Origin: Dimargaris cristalligena
Taxonomy: Eukaryota; Kickxellomycota; Dimargaritomycetes; Dimargaritales; Dimargaritaceae
Direction: 5' to 3'
Assembly (NCBI GenBank): GCA_027576995.1
Contig: JANBQC010000044.1
Location: 6,061-70,060, forward strand
DNA: 64,000 nt
Position numbers and translations under genes: made by a program. This document shows, one piece after another, positions 9,592 to 23,884 of the stretch. The notes under the pieces were generated by a model that saw only the letters and a program-made list of their open reading frames with translations, searched no databases and was not told where the DNA came from. Each line of letters begins with the position of its first letter. The stretch's first letter is position 1.

Positions 9592-11505
9592 ATGTCGCAA
9601 ATCTCGTCGGGCCTTTCGGGTAAGTAGAGCCTGGCCCATCTTGTACCCCTTTTACTGACCTACACTGTATTATGCTCTCTGGCCAAATAAGCCCATCGCC
9701 CCATTCGCATGAGCAACATAGGTGCTTAGCCAATTGTTAACCCTGTCCACCGACATGCATTCTGCTTCTACAGGCTTTTACAACACCCCCATAAGCAAAG
9801 CCCTCGTTCTGGGGGTGGGTGGAATGACCATAGCCACGTCCATACTCCGCTGGAAACCATACCTTAATCTCATACTGAATCCACATTTAACGCGGGATAA
9901 CCAGGTAGGTTAAGTGCATTTCGCTTGGTCATATATTATTCTGTCCGGGACTAGATCCATGTCGTGTTCATTAACACTACTTAGCAGTGTAGCTCGACTT
10001 GTGGGGTTCTCACCGTAGTTAACCATGCCAACGGTCGTTACTATGACTGCTCTACTTTGTATTCCCTTAGTTCTGGCGCCTAATCACGTCCCAACTGGCC
10101 TTCGCCAACAGTGGCGAGCTCTTATTTGGCTGCATCCTGCTCTACCAATTTCGTGTCATTGAGCGGTTTTTCGGCCCCGCTAAGTTTTCGGTAAGCACCT
10201 GACAGACCAGTCAAGCCGATACAGACCGTGGCTATTTAATAACCCCCCACACCGAACTGCTTGTAAAGACTACTGATATTAAAGTCGAATATCTACGAAC
10301 ATCTGTGGTATACCTCCCCCTCCCGTACACATTTAGGCCTTCGTATTTTTGTCCTCGATTGGAACAAAACTATTGGAGCTTGGCTGTCTGGTCAGCAGCA
10401 ATTCGCTGGGCTTAAATATACTTCCCGCAGGACCGTAAGTACCACGCATACTTCATTTAAGCTTTAATAATTTCGTTAGTTTTTGTCAACGTACTCTGCC
10501 TCTATTAATATGGCCATCTCCACCACAACCTACAGACCACCCGGGAAATATCCTATATCTGAAGCTCTCATCATTATTATACCCGTTATATTATATTCGG
10601 TTACCCGCTACAGATATGGCATTATCTTTGCTATGCTCTTCCAGTACTATAAGCAAATCCCAACCACCTACAAATTTCGCGTTCTAGGGCTGACCTTCAG
10701 CGACAAATCATACGTTTATTTCCTCGCCCTTCAGGTAATTTGCAGATTTTTTCGAGTATTTGGGAACTAATATCAGCACTATAAGACCACCCTTTCCCTA
10801 AAATATTTTGGTATGTACTTGGGCCACTAACCCCCGTCATGGTATACGTGGCCAATTTGTATTCGCCTTCTTTATCCTAGCTTCTTGCACTCCAGTACCC
10901 GCAGTCGTTTGTTCCCGCTATTTGCGGTATTCTCACTGGACTTCTTTACCATACGGACGTAGGCGGCATTAAGAAGTTTCGTTTCCCAGGTTTTATTACC
11001 CGATTTGCAAAGTCGTGGCTCCTCCCGCTGCTGGCGTCAACATCTGCCCGATCCTCCGCGGCCACTATGGAACAGGTGTACGGATCCGATATCCGCAACC
11101 TAAATACGTCGCTGTCGAACCTGCTTTCCCAGCCTGGCCAAGCCTCGTCGATGGGACGGGTAAGTTTTTCGATTGGTTATATAAACTCAGTTACGTAGAT
11201 TGGGTACCGGGACTTTGGTTTATGGAATGATTACAACCAGCCTTGTTTTCATGATATTTCTATACTCTTATTCACCACTTGGGATCATCCTTTTTGCTAC
11301 CTGTCTCTTGGATTTCCAACCATCATCAATTTTCTAGTCGTACGTCGAAACGATGACTCAGGGTATCCCCCAAACGATGCGAGAAGAGGAGATTATGGCA
11401 CTAATGACCATGTTTCCGGATACCGAACGCCAAATCGTTGTAGCCGCTCTGCAGTCGGCTAATAATGATGTCAATACGGCAGCCACCATTCTTCTTAGTC
11501 GGTAG
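9592..11505 (+). CDS. Dsc2/UBAC2-type rhomboid-like ER protein, seven exons
   Basis: Exons are 9592-9619, 9774-9904, 10071-10190, 10337-10434, 10614-10734, 10881-11159 and 11338-11505. All introns follow GT...AG and all phases agree, giving 314 residues. The protein opens with SGFYNTPISKALVL and has hydrophobic segments in the order of the rhomboid-like UBAC2 family: LNPHLTRDNQFWRLIT, then ELLFGCILLYQFRVIERFFG, a variable helix, FQYYKQIPTTYKFRVLG, and PAICGILTGLLYH. No Ser-His catalytic pair is evident, so it is probably an inactive rhomboid-like protein. The C terminus (REEEIMALMTMFPDTERQ..NNDVNTAATILL) is a UBA/CUE-type ubiquitin-binding helix bundle. Family members act in ER or Golgi membranes with ubiquitin ligases in ER-associated degradation (UBAC2) or in the fungal Dsc complex (Dsc2). 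The broken frames hide this gene from simple ORF calling. Confidence 0.85.
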
Positions 11506-12117
11506 ATTGGTGTAATTCATCCCCAGGGAGAACCCGCCACCTTGGCCAATAATATACTTGGATCATTTGCTGCAAACGTTCAGCTAAATTGCCAAACCCA
11601 CCATCACCTTCCAATCTAATAGACCACTCGTCGGATTTATTATGCCGTTGAGGAGATCTCTAAGGATTCCTCTGTATGACCGATTGCCTTTCCATATCTT
11701 TCAATCAAGGTGCTTGTGAATGACGGCCATTTATTTTTGTTTAATTTATTTTGGTGCACGCCGTTTAGTACCAACGGCCACATTGAAAAAACGAAATAAA
11801 CAGCTAGTTATGAAGGCCAGTAGTGGGTTACCCCCCTCATGGTCGAACATTAGACAATTATCTCGAAACTTGTGTTAAGAGTTGGCCTTGTATTGGGGTT
11901 ATTTAACCTGGGATGATTGGGAGGTATGCAGCTGTTGTTCCCCAGATAGGAAGGTCGGAAGGCTCATGTGTTGGGGGGACCCCACTTCCACACCATTCAG
12001 CCGTCTTAGAACGGGAAAACCCGCTTTTCACATTGCAGTCCAGGGTTTTAAATATAGTAAATTAAATAGTGTTCGGGTCCCAAAGTCCATTCAACTGTTG
12101 TTACACTATTGCCCGCC
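11506..12117. other. Intergenic, no supported gene
   Basis: AT-rich 3' flank of the Dsc2-like gene and promoter of the next. The 79-codon frame at 11882-12121 overlaps the next start and lacks coding features. Confidence 0.5.
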
Positions 12118-14004
12118 ATGACCGATCTTAAAACGCCAGTTGGTCATCCCATACTCAGAGTCCAGTCGAATTGGAATGAGGAGTCGCCACCCAACACCCT
12201 GGCTGACCCCTGGCAGCCCTACTACCGAGTAGCCGTCGCCCCAGGTGGGTAACATTCAACTGTCCTTCCCCATTTCCTTGCTTTATCCAACGGCGCATTA
12301 CCAACTAAAACTGAAGCCCTCGACTAACCCACCATCCATCTTCACCTAATGGTCTGTGGGTTTGACTTAATCCTCCGGTAGCCCTGCCTACGGCCACCGA
12401 ATCCCTCGACGCGGTCCGGCCCCGCTTGCTTGACCCGGGGCTGGTTTTGTCCCCCGTCGAGAGCGCCAGTCACGACGAAGAGTCCGCGCCTGGAACCATC
12501 CCCACCGTCACTCTGAGGATAGAGGGCAGCTTGGGCTCCGGGAATTCCCGTCTGCAGCCGGTCCACATTGACTGGATTGAGCTCCATATCGTTTCGAATG
12601 CTCGCCATATTGAAATCCGCGAGGGATCCACGTATCTTGGTACCGCTCGGGGTATACCGCTGCCCAAGGAAATGGTGGATGATACACATGAGGGGTAATT
12701 GGACTTGCTTGTATAATTGATCCATGTGACCCTGGTTGCTCTCCATAGCACCAGTGCCTAGCTATCCTTTCGCCTCGCTTGCCCCCAAACGGTTTGACAG
12801 TCCAGGCCTTACTAACCAATATATTGGGTTCGTGTTCCCATTGTGGGTCTGGCCTACTGATCATACACGTAATACAGACCGGCGTGGTATTTTACAATCG
12901 TACGGCGAGATGCCTATCCAATGTCTTTGACAAATTGCACACATCTCTCTCTCAAGGTAAGCCTACATGTGCCTATTCGTCGGTATATAGTTTCTTTTTG
13001 TACGGGTTTCCAAGGCTATTTTCAAATGGGGGGGGGGGGCTGGATTAGAAATATCACACGTATTCAATACCCAATACCTAATACATTAATACACGCAAAT
13101 ATCCCTCACCATATTACTTGTTGAAATGCCAAGTTCCTGTCCCGGCCTTCGGGGGAAAAGCTTACTTTACGTGTTGCCAACCTGACTGTGTGTGTGGAGT
13201 CTCGTTTTACTCCCGTAGCCATCGAAAAGGTATGTGCGTCTCTGTCCAACGTGTATATAATCTGTATCCCTTCCTCGTGGTATGTGCCTTTTTGGTTACG
13301 TCCGTAGCAATAAACTGATACTGAACGTTTTATTTCTACATGCACCTACAACCTCTGACAATGGGCAACTCTGCTGGCCTGATTCAGCACCTACCTGCTT
13401 TACAAACCCTGCTTGCAGACGCCCTTTCCCCGCCCATGTCTCATTTGGTACGTCAATAGCCCATTTTGAATCATGTAGTTGTACTTCCACCTTCCAAGTG
13501 TGCGTAAAAGCCCAGAAATTGCACGTTAATTCTGCTCTGCGGCTATGCATTCTACTGGGACACATTTAGTGCCTAACTCTCGTCTGTTTTTTTGGCCATT
13601 TCTTCATTTAATAACACCATTGTTAATCCTAGCAAACCGCTAGTGCGGTCCCACCAAATCTGCCCCTGCTCACCTCGCTCTTGGGTTCGCTCAATACAGG
13701 GCAGCCTCCCGTAGGTATAGCCGGCTTATTAGGAGGTAGTTCGGTACCAGAAGCCTTGCCTACAGCATCTGCCGTTTCCAACCCAGTGGACCTCTGTTTG
13801 AAGACGTCATTGGTCTCGGATAATTCCCCATCTGGAGTTGCTGATCCGCCGGCATTTGATGCAGCACTGGTACAAGTCATTAAAACCTACATTGACGACA
13901 AACTGGCTCAACAGGAGGCCAGCCTACAAAATCTTATTCGGCAGAACCATGCCGAGGTTAACCAGAAACTAGACTTGATCATTGGCCAACTCTCTCAGCA
14001 GTGA
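12118..14004 (+). CDS. PAAT/C10orf88-like protein, multi-exon
   Basis: Supported exons are 12118-12244, 12382-12694, 13134-13229, 13388-13447 and 13633-14004. The last three join in phase 0. Exon 2 encodes a beta-rich part ending VHIDWIELHIVSNARHIEIREGS and YLGTARG. Exon 3 has LSRPSGEKLTLRV. The last exon ends in an amphipathic helix (FDAALVQVIKTYIDDKLAQQ... LDLIIGQLSQQ). This layout recalls animal C10orf88 (ATPase PAAT), linked to mitochondrial ABC transporters, but that assignment rests on my memory of the family pattern. One join is unsolved: exon 2 ends in phase 2 and 13134 starts in phase 0. A phase-fitting exon could start at 12762 and run to about 12927, but I find no good donor at its end. 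Confidence 0.55.
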
Positions 14005-14906
14005 AGGTATCCCGCCTGGGTTGGTTAAAGATTGATACCCGCCTAATTAATTATGTAATTTGGATTGATCCTATATTTGGTCTCACACCAAGACTGAATA
14101 CAATTAGAAAGTAGGCTCTACCTCAATCTGAGCTATTGACTTGAATTGCATAAACTCGTATTCGCCTTACCATAAGAGGGGTTTAACCAGGCTGTATAAC
14201 AAAAAATCCATTGGATGAGACAACTACGGCTGGTTAAAAGTGGTTTTCCTGAATATTTTCCTATACACGTAGCATTCATATAGTTATACAGAGGGGCCGA
14301 GTTTCATCCATATGATTGCAGAAATTGTGGTATCCGTTGGTAATGTAATCGTAACCGGTAAAGGAATCGGGCAATTCGTCAAAAGGTTCCCTACCTGCAC
14401 TTTGCAGCACTACAGATGTGCCGAGTAGGGTCAAAATAAGTATCAAACCAGATGAATATAGTTTGCTTAGACCTTTAATAATTATAATTAATATACTATT
14501 TAAACATGAGGATATTTTGAGTGAGAAGATAGTTATTCTTTTCATAACATTTGTAGCTCTGCTACCTAGCCGACGAGTACTACTGTTTGCCACTTGCTCA
14601 GTAGGGTAGTTGTGGCAAAGGTGCTGGGCAGTGCGCTATTGGTCGAGAGAGGGATCGTCCAACCTTGAAGCTGTCCGTCTTTTCTGAAGGTTGCACCAGC
14701 AATATACCAATGATATACTTATCGCCTTTTGGTCCTCTCATTGACATGCCTTTACCAATACTGACCTAACCATCCTCCCCCGTTGCAACATCTGACTTGA
14801 ATAGGTCAACAAACTCCTAAGGAATACATATACACTATATAGCTGGGTCGAATTGCTCCCAGCCTGTACTTTACTTATTTGACCGACTTTGTTTCAATTC
14901 GACGCC
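14005..14906. other. Intergenic with MITE copy 5
   Basis: AT-rich region holding a reversed full-length MITE (14171-14314) and the promoter of the 14907 gene. The frame at 14276-14593 (minus) overlaps the MITE and is not coding-like. Confidence 0.5.
14171..14314 (-). mobile_element. MITE copy 5, reversed and diverged
   Basis: A 144-bp reversed copy. Shared blocks are AGGCTGTATAACAAAAAATC, CATTGGATGAG, GGCTGGTTAAAAG, CCTATACACGTA, GTTATACAG and a closing CATCCATATG. It is full length, but its left end (CATAAGAGGGG) has decayed from the family consensus CATATGGGAG. Confidence 0.75.
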
Positions 14907-16364
14907 ATGGACTGCGATTCCCCCACTAATTCGCCTAACCCATCCCCAGTGACGCATCCCTCGGCGGAGCCCCGGGGCACTACTGCCCATTCGACCAATT
15001 CGTCTCTACGCTCACCAGTTCCCCGTAGCCGAAGGAATGTGTTCAGCTTCACCATCCTGGGACAGCGCATGGGGCCGGTTAAAGACATTGAGCATCTATC
15101 AGTGACTGGACTTCAAGATTTGCTGGCGAAGAACCTAGCCCTTTTGAAAGACGGGTAAGTTGAGTCACTGAATTTTTGCTGCAGAATAGTACCGGGCTTC
15201 GTCTTGGGTTTTATTATATATTTACCATCTAAATTGAGTCACCATCTGGGTCGCTGGATGTTTTAACAGTCGGCAAAATTCTCTTATTTTTCTTCATATG
15301 TATTATGTGGCGGTGAACCTCGTCTGTTACCACCCCGTTACAGGAAAATGGTGCGGAGCTTACCTGACAAGGGGGCTCGGATCATTCATACCAATGGCCT
15401 TATCCGTGAACGCTTGAAGACGCTAGAACTACCTGAGTCAACATCGGCGATGGATTTGGACTCGGATAGCGTGACGAAGTCGGACCCCGCCCGTAACACC
15501 AGCAGCAACTCGGACAAACCGGATGCCACTCCTAGTACCTTTTTACCATCCGGCCAGAGTGGGTCGGCTAAACCAGGGAGTATTACCCGTCGCCAATCCA
15601 TCGGACCCCGACAAGCTCGGGTAAGTATATATGGGTTTCCATTTTTAGCCTCTATTGGTGAATCTAATGTAGCCGTTTTAAAGCTAGGCAGGCGGCGCGT
15701 TCCTACTACGTTAAGGATAGCCATTTCACTTAAGACTATTGTGGTGTATATTTCCTGACTTATTCAAACCACCCTGTGCACCTCTCCTTGTACGACCCCT
15801 ATATAAATACCGTTGGACTGGTCCGGGAATATCTGATTAGGCCCAGAGTTGTGTTAAAGTAATTAGTGTCGAAGAGTCCATCCAGCTCCAAAACGAACAC
15901 CTGCGAACGCTCGAGGAGGCCAATCTCGAAGCCGCCCTACAAAAGATTGCCGAAGTGTCCCTTAATGATCTTCCCCGCCAACACAATGCGTATAGTGATG
16001 ACGATGACCAGGGGAACGACAATGGCAGTGGTGCGGAGGACGATAGGTAAGTGGTGGATTTAGTTGGCTGTCCGTTGATAAGCATATATGCTTTATTTAG
16101 TATTTCATTACAGTTTTAATTACGACTGACGGAGTACTCTTGGTCGCCACTTCCGACGACTATCTCCCGATCCGCTTGTACGTCTAATTGGACTGACGAC
16201 TATTTGTCTACAATGGCTTGCTGATTTTTTAAACTGTATATCACTAAACTAAATATCGAATTCAATCGGTGGGGTTTTTTAGTGACGATGAGCGAACATA
16301 TGACGACGAAATCCAATTTATGGCCCAGGAAGCCGAGGCCTTACGTCGCCGCATTGCTCCGTAA
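14907..16364 (+). CDS. Gdown1/GRINL1A (POLR2M)-like protein, four exons
   Basis: Exons are 14907-15154, 15344-15620, 15841-16046 and 16283-16364. Donors are all GTAAGT and acceptors are TTACAG, GATTAG and TTTTAG. The frame is continuous for 270 residues. Residues about 60-108 carry the diagnostic pattern: HLSVTGLQDLLAKNLALLKD, then KMVRSLPDKGARI, matching the 'L..L...LL..q..LL.....i..LPDKG..i' signature of GRINL1A/Gdown1. In animals Gdown1 binds RNA polymerase II and controls its release from promoters by Mediator. The middle is Ser/Asp-rich and disordered. Then come a short coiled coil (SIQLQNEHLRTLEEANLEAA), an acidic stretch (SDDDDQGNDN) and a final helix (EIQFMAQEAEALRRRIAP). The function is inferred only from the LPDKG motif region. 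The annotated start uses ATG at 14907, inside a longer open frame. Confidence 0.75.
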
Positions 16365-16694
16365 TAACGGCTAGCCGCCCTCTTTAACCATATATACTCG
16401 CCAACCATTTTATAATAAATATATATAAGTTGATATAAACATTTAGGCGATGCGTCATCTGGAAACCGATTGACCGTGAACTGTTTTAGTTGACCCCTCT
16501 CCCTCATGGTGGTTGATTGCATAGCCACTATATTGTGGCCATATGTGTATTGATTTATAAATAAGTAGGGATAATAAAGGTTGCCGGGGAATGTTTTTAA
16601 ACCATTTAAATGGGCATAGTGTGGAATTGGCTACACTATGAGAAGAGTGTGAGTTGGGGGGCGGTGGGGTACGTAGGATAATACGTAATGATGA
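16365..16694. other. Intergenic between convergent genes
   Basis: AT-rich 3' flanks of the Gdown1-like gene (plus) and of acireductone dioxygenase (minus). No gene seen. Confidence 0.55.
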
Positions 16695-17453
16695 TTAAGC
16701 GGCCTGCAGGAGACTCTCTAAGTAAATGCGGCGGCACTCGATCTGGTCGGCCAGGGGGCGATTGATGGCCTCCCACTTGGGGAGGTCACGGAATAAACGT
16801 ATCACCTGGATGTAGTTGGAGTTGTCGAGGGTAAAACGGTGGTAGATGCCGGCGGGTAGCACAATCAAGTCACCGGCGGTAACTTGTAGACGGATCCACC
16901 GGTCGTTTTGGTCCCGCACATCGAAGTAGCCCGACCCGTTGAGCATAAAGCGGATTTCCTCGTCTTCGTGGATATGTCTGTTAGCGATGTCCCAGGATCA
17001 AGGTCGAGTGGCGAAGAGTAAGGGGGTAGTTAATATTGATGATCCATGTATTTCGAAGTATATAATAAGGGAGCAGAGATTAGCGCAGGTGGGGGGATCA
17101 TTGGGTGAGGAAAAAGGGGGGTCAAGAAGCGGGTCTCCAAGAGCACATTAATATGGGGTTTTCTGGGATGATGGTATAGGTGTATGGTTGTGCGAGTGTC
17201 GTACTTACTCGGTGAAGAAGATTTTGAGTGTTTCCTCGTAGTTGGGCAGCCGGTCGGGGGAGATGACCACTTCGTCACGGTTCTTGTAGGCGCGGTCTCG
17301 GGCGATTTGCTCCATCTTTTCTCGACCGTCGGGGCCGTCGCAAGCCCAATAGAGAACCCCGAGGCGGGCCAAAGCCTCTAGGTCTACAGGTTCATTGGGG
17401 ACCTTCTCGTGGGCCTCGCTGGTGGCTTGGTCGTTGTACATGTAGGCGCGCAT
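16695..17453 (-). CDS. ADI1: Acireductone dioxygenase, two exons
   Basis: Exon 1 is 17453-17209 and exon 2 is 16977-16695. The intron opens GTAAGTAC and ends TAACAG, and GA|A joins in frame to give 175 residues, close to the usual size of about 180. It starts MRAYMYNDQ, the normal N terminus of the family, so the much longer upstream open frame (to 17813) is not used. The cupin metal site is complete: [10 protein letters not shown] (His83, His85, Glu88/89) and AGIYHRF (His128). Family knowledge: the Fe2+ form converts acireductone to 4-methylthio-2-oxobutanoate and formate in the methionine salvage pathway, in cytosol or nucleus. Helices [17 protein letters not shown] and [12 protein letters not shown] precede the cupin core as usual. 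The nearby SAM carrier (21502) belongs to the same metabolism. Confidence 0.95.
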
Positions 17454-20545
<3,092 letters not shown>

Positions 20546-20570
<25 letters not shown>

Positions 20571-20622
20571 TCTGTTTAATATCCGAACCCCAGTTTCTTA
20601 AAAAAAATTACCCAATTGTGTG
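20546..20622. repeat. 77-bp duplication, left copy (enolase 3' end)
   Basis: Identical over 77 bases, including an A8 run, to 20723-20799 on the other side of the N gap. It covers the last codons and the proximal 3' flank of enolase. Confidence 0.95.
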
Positions 20623-20722
20623 NNNNNNNNNNNNNNNNNNNNNNNNNNNNNNNNNNNNNNNNNNNNNNNNNNNNNNNNNNNNNNNNNNNNNNNNNNNNNN
20701 NNNNNNNNNNNNNNNNNNNNNN
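20623..20722. other. Scaffold gap of exactly 100 N
   Basis: One hundred Ns, the conventional placeholder for a gap of unknown size. Both sides carry the same 77 bases, so the true gap may be zero or negative (unmerged overlap). Confidence 0.95.
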
Positions 20723-20799
20723 GAACTTCCGTCACCCCAAGATCTAATCTGTTTAATATCCGAACCCCAGTTTCTTAAAAAAAATTACCCAATTGTGTG
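20723..20799. repeat. 77-bp duplication, right copy
   Basis: Exact repeat of 20546-20622. It contains the enolase C-terminal codons and stop but no gene start, so it is best read as the other contig's copy of the same locus. Confidence 0.95.
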
Positions 20800-21501
20800 A
20801 TACTTTTCGCATTTCCTATTCCACGGACATATTTCCCCACTTTTTGTGTAAACGGACCCAATTTTCTGACGAGTCCCTCTAATTAAAAGTACTGTACCAC
20901 CAAGATCCCTTGGCCATTAGCATCAGTACTAGTATTGGTGGTCGTGATTAGTATAGTTCGAGTTAATAATGTTGGTGGGGCTAGGCTAGCTAGAACTATG
21001 CTTGCTCTACCAGGAGGGGAGTTGGGTTGGATTGGATTGGAATCATCCATATGCTGTCTCTCGAATGCCTTGGTGCTTAGCATGATCCGGCTATCCGTTT
21101 CTAATGTGATTTCTGGAGTATCTAAAGGCGGAGAAACCATAGTCGATACTTCCTGGCATTCCCACTGTTACTTAATTATCCCTACCTGGCCCTACGGTAT
21201 CTAGTTCTAGTAAAAGACCAGAGTCATTTACCGTATAACCTGTATGCTAAATCAATCCGATAAGCCAGTCTCTGTTAAAGAGCTGCAGTTAGCGGAACCC
21301 CAAAAGGAGGGAGGACCACCACTGAAGCTGCCCTTTAACTGTTTCCCCATCCGGTGTGAGCAGATCCGCACTGATCCAATTAGAGGTTTTGGAATACTCA
21401 CCAGTGCTACTTGGACTCCTCCCAGCTATTCTGTATTCCCATTTGCCAAGTTCATTTTCTCCCGTCCTGGACTAGCTGGTTAACCGTACCCCCCACCCCT
21501 C
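20800..21501. other. Intergenic, no confident gene
   Basis: Enolase 3' flank and the carrier promoter. An 85-codon Ser/Thr/Pro-rich minus frame (20883-21140) has protein-like composition, but I could not extend it into a supported gene. Confidence 0.4.
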
Positions 21502-22763
21502 ATGGCAACTCCACGCGATTCCATCGATCCCCGACCCCCGCCGAACGGAGCCACGCCTCCTACTTATACGGCCTACCAGCGGCGGGCGTCTATGCTGCAG
21601 TGTCTCGTGGCGGGTGGGATCGCCGGAACGGCAGTGGACACCGCCTTGTTTCCCCTCGATACCATCAAGACCCGCCTACAATCCCAGGTGGGCTTTCGGG
21701 CCGCGGGCGGGTTTTCGGGTGTCTACTCAGGGCTCCTGTCCGCTGTGATCGGTTCCGCCCCCTCAGCCGCCGCCTTCTTCGTCGCTTACGAATACCTCAA
21801 GCGAAGCGTGGGGGCCGGGGTGTCGGATTCCTATGCCCCCCTGGTCCACATGGTGGCTGCCTCGGGGGGGGAGATCAGCGCATGTGTGGTCCGGGTCCCC
21901 ACCGAAGTCATTAAACAGCGCATGCAGACCAAGCAGTACTCCTCTACCTATAGGGCCATTCGATCCATTGCAAGTTCCGACGGTATTCTCGGCTTTTATC
22001 GGGGCTACCACTCTACCGTGGTTCGAGAGGTAATTCACCACTGGTTTCTGGACTATCGCTGTCCCCTCGCAGGGTCCATACGATACGTGCTGAAGCATGT
22101 CCCTAGCGTGAATAGAGCGGTGCTGGGTATAGCCGTTTAATTCATCAATTATTTATGGCATCTATATATGTATCGCTTCCTCTTGACCCACACTATAGAT
22201 CCCCTTTACTTGCATCCAATTTTCACTGTACGAGTATCTCAAGAAGTGGTACGCATGCCATAAAGGCCGGCCCACCCAGCCCTGGGAGGCCGCCGTGTGC
22301 GGGTCGATTACGGGAGGGATTGCTGCTGCTGCTACCACGCCCCTGGATGTTATAAAAACACGCATCATGCTATCTTCTCGGGTAGGTCTTTCTTCGTTAT
22401 ACCGACTGGTTATTATTCCCCCATGCCCGGTTTCGGCGCAGTGCTTGGGAATACGGGACATTCCTTCATGTTATTAGAGACCACCCTCGACTATGCAATG
22501 CATTTTGAGCCACAATCATTCTAACATCAACCCTATCTAATGCCTTTCCTTACACTCACTAGCAAGCCATGGGGACCCAAAGTCACCTGTATTATAGCGG
22601 CATTATCAGCACGTTCCGCAAGATTTTACACGAGGAGGGCTGGCGGGCGCTGTATTCAGGTATTGGGCCTCGGGTAATATGGATTAGTCTGGGTGGGGCG
22701 GTTTTCTTGGGCATGTACGAAAAGGCCAAAAAAACCTTAATTGACTATCGCATTGCGGCCTAG
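21502..22763 (+). CDS. PET8: Mitochondrial S-adenosylmethionine carrier, three exons
   Basis: Exons are 21502-22029, 22199-22381 and 22563-22763, all phase 0, with donors GTAATT and GTAGGT and acceptors TATAG and CTAG. The 303 residues form the three-fold carrier repeat. The signature motifs are PLDTIKTR in repeat 1, PTEVIKQR in repeat 2 and PLDVIKTR in repeat 3. The PTEVIKQR variant, with Glu in place of the usual Asp, is characteristic of the Pet8/SLC25A26 group. Other landmarks are [34 protein letters not shown] across the first join, and [19 protein letters not shown] helices. It exchanges cytosolic S-adenosylmethionine for S-adenosylhomocysteine across the mitochondrial inner membrane. 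A hydrophilic N-terminal extension of about 28 residues precedes the first transmembrane helix. Confidence 0.93.
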
Positions 22764-23246
22764 AAGGACGAACCAGGTCTCTCCAGGAACCAAAAAAAAA
22801 CATTAACTTGCTACAACAACTCGGATGAATTAATTGTAGTAATCAAGGTTATCCGCTATATTCTTAAACTGACCTATTGCCATTTCGGACTCTGGTTTAC
22901 TTAGATATTCCAGCTACTCAATAAATCTCTTTACTTTTACTTGGCCAAACTATATACCAAGTCAGTAATTATAGGGTAAATATGGATTCACAAGAATCTG
23001 CCCAATTTAGTGCCAGAAAACTATAGGATATTTGGCCAACTTTTTGCGTGCCCTGCCCTGTGGTTCAAGGGAGATGGGTTGACCCCTTGCTCCCCTTCCT
23101 AATTCAGGCCCTTTGTTCCCATTGCAACTTGCATTTGCTCATTCACGCTTCCTCATTTTCCTCAATTCGGCGCCATTTCTCACTTTTCTATAGGGGTGTC
23201 TCAGCATTTGCACTTCAGCCTTTTCCCATACCATATACCAGTCGAC
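22764..23246. other. Intergenic, no supported gene
   Basis: AT-rich 3' flank of the carrier gene and C/T-rich leader of the RRM gene at 23247. The plus frame starting at 23048 is upstream leader. Confidence 0.5.
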
Positions 23247-23884
23247 ATGGCCAGCAAGGAGCAGCGTAAAACGGTGGTTTTCGTAAGCGGCCTCTCCGAC
23301 GAAGTCGATGACAAAGTTCTTTTGGCTGCCTTTTTACCATTTGGCGACATTATCGAGATTCATCTCCCCACCGACCCAACGTCACGTAAGTTAGGCCAAT
23401 CCCACACGGCCTTGCTGTCATTTACAACCCTACTACACGCAATGGCCCAAGCCGCCTCCCCTCCACTGGTTTTAGGGATCGGGATCCAGTTACCAAGGTC
23501 TAGTTCCAAAGACAACGCGTCTTCCACGTTTCCCGCATAATTTACACCCCACTGTATTTCCGAAGTTCTAACCCTGACTCTGGATATAACCCAACTTCTT
23601 TCCCCGATCGCCCTATAGACAACCAACACCGCGGTTTCGGTTTTGTCGAGTTCGAAGAGGCTGATGACGCCCTAGCCGCCGTCGATAATATGCATTTTGG
23701 CGAGATCTACGGCCAGGTTATCAAGGTGAACCTAGCTCGCCCCATGCGGCTTAAGGAGGGCTCCTCCCGGGCCATTTGGTCGGAAGACGCCTGGCTGCAA
23801 AAGTACGCCGTTCCCGATGCCGAGGTCCACGAGACGACCGATCAGATGGCGAATGTCCAACTTCAACCGTCTTCCCCGGCCTAA
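23247..23884 (+). CDS. CYP33/PPIE-type RRM protein without cyclophilin domain, two exons
   Basis: Exon 1 is 23247-23385 and exon 2 is 23619-23884. Donor GTAAGT and acceptor CTATAG join in frame (C|AC), giving 134 residues. A single RRM fills residues about 8-90: RNP2 is TVVFVSGLS and RNP1 is RGFGFVEF. It has the PPIE-type features [39 protein letters not shown], and the tail [19 protein letters not shown]. In animals this domain is the N-terminal RRM of cyclophilin E (CYP33), a component of the activated spliceosome that also binds MLL. Here the protein ends about 20 residues after the tail motif, so no peptidyl-prolyl isomerase domain is present in this gene. It is probably a nuclear, spliceosome-associated factor. 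Confidence 0.9.

Noticed and set aside
20618..20800. Open frame running through the N gap
   Set aside because: Its residues come from undetermined bases; the flanks repeat the enolase 3' end.
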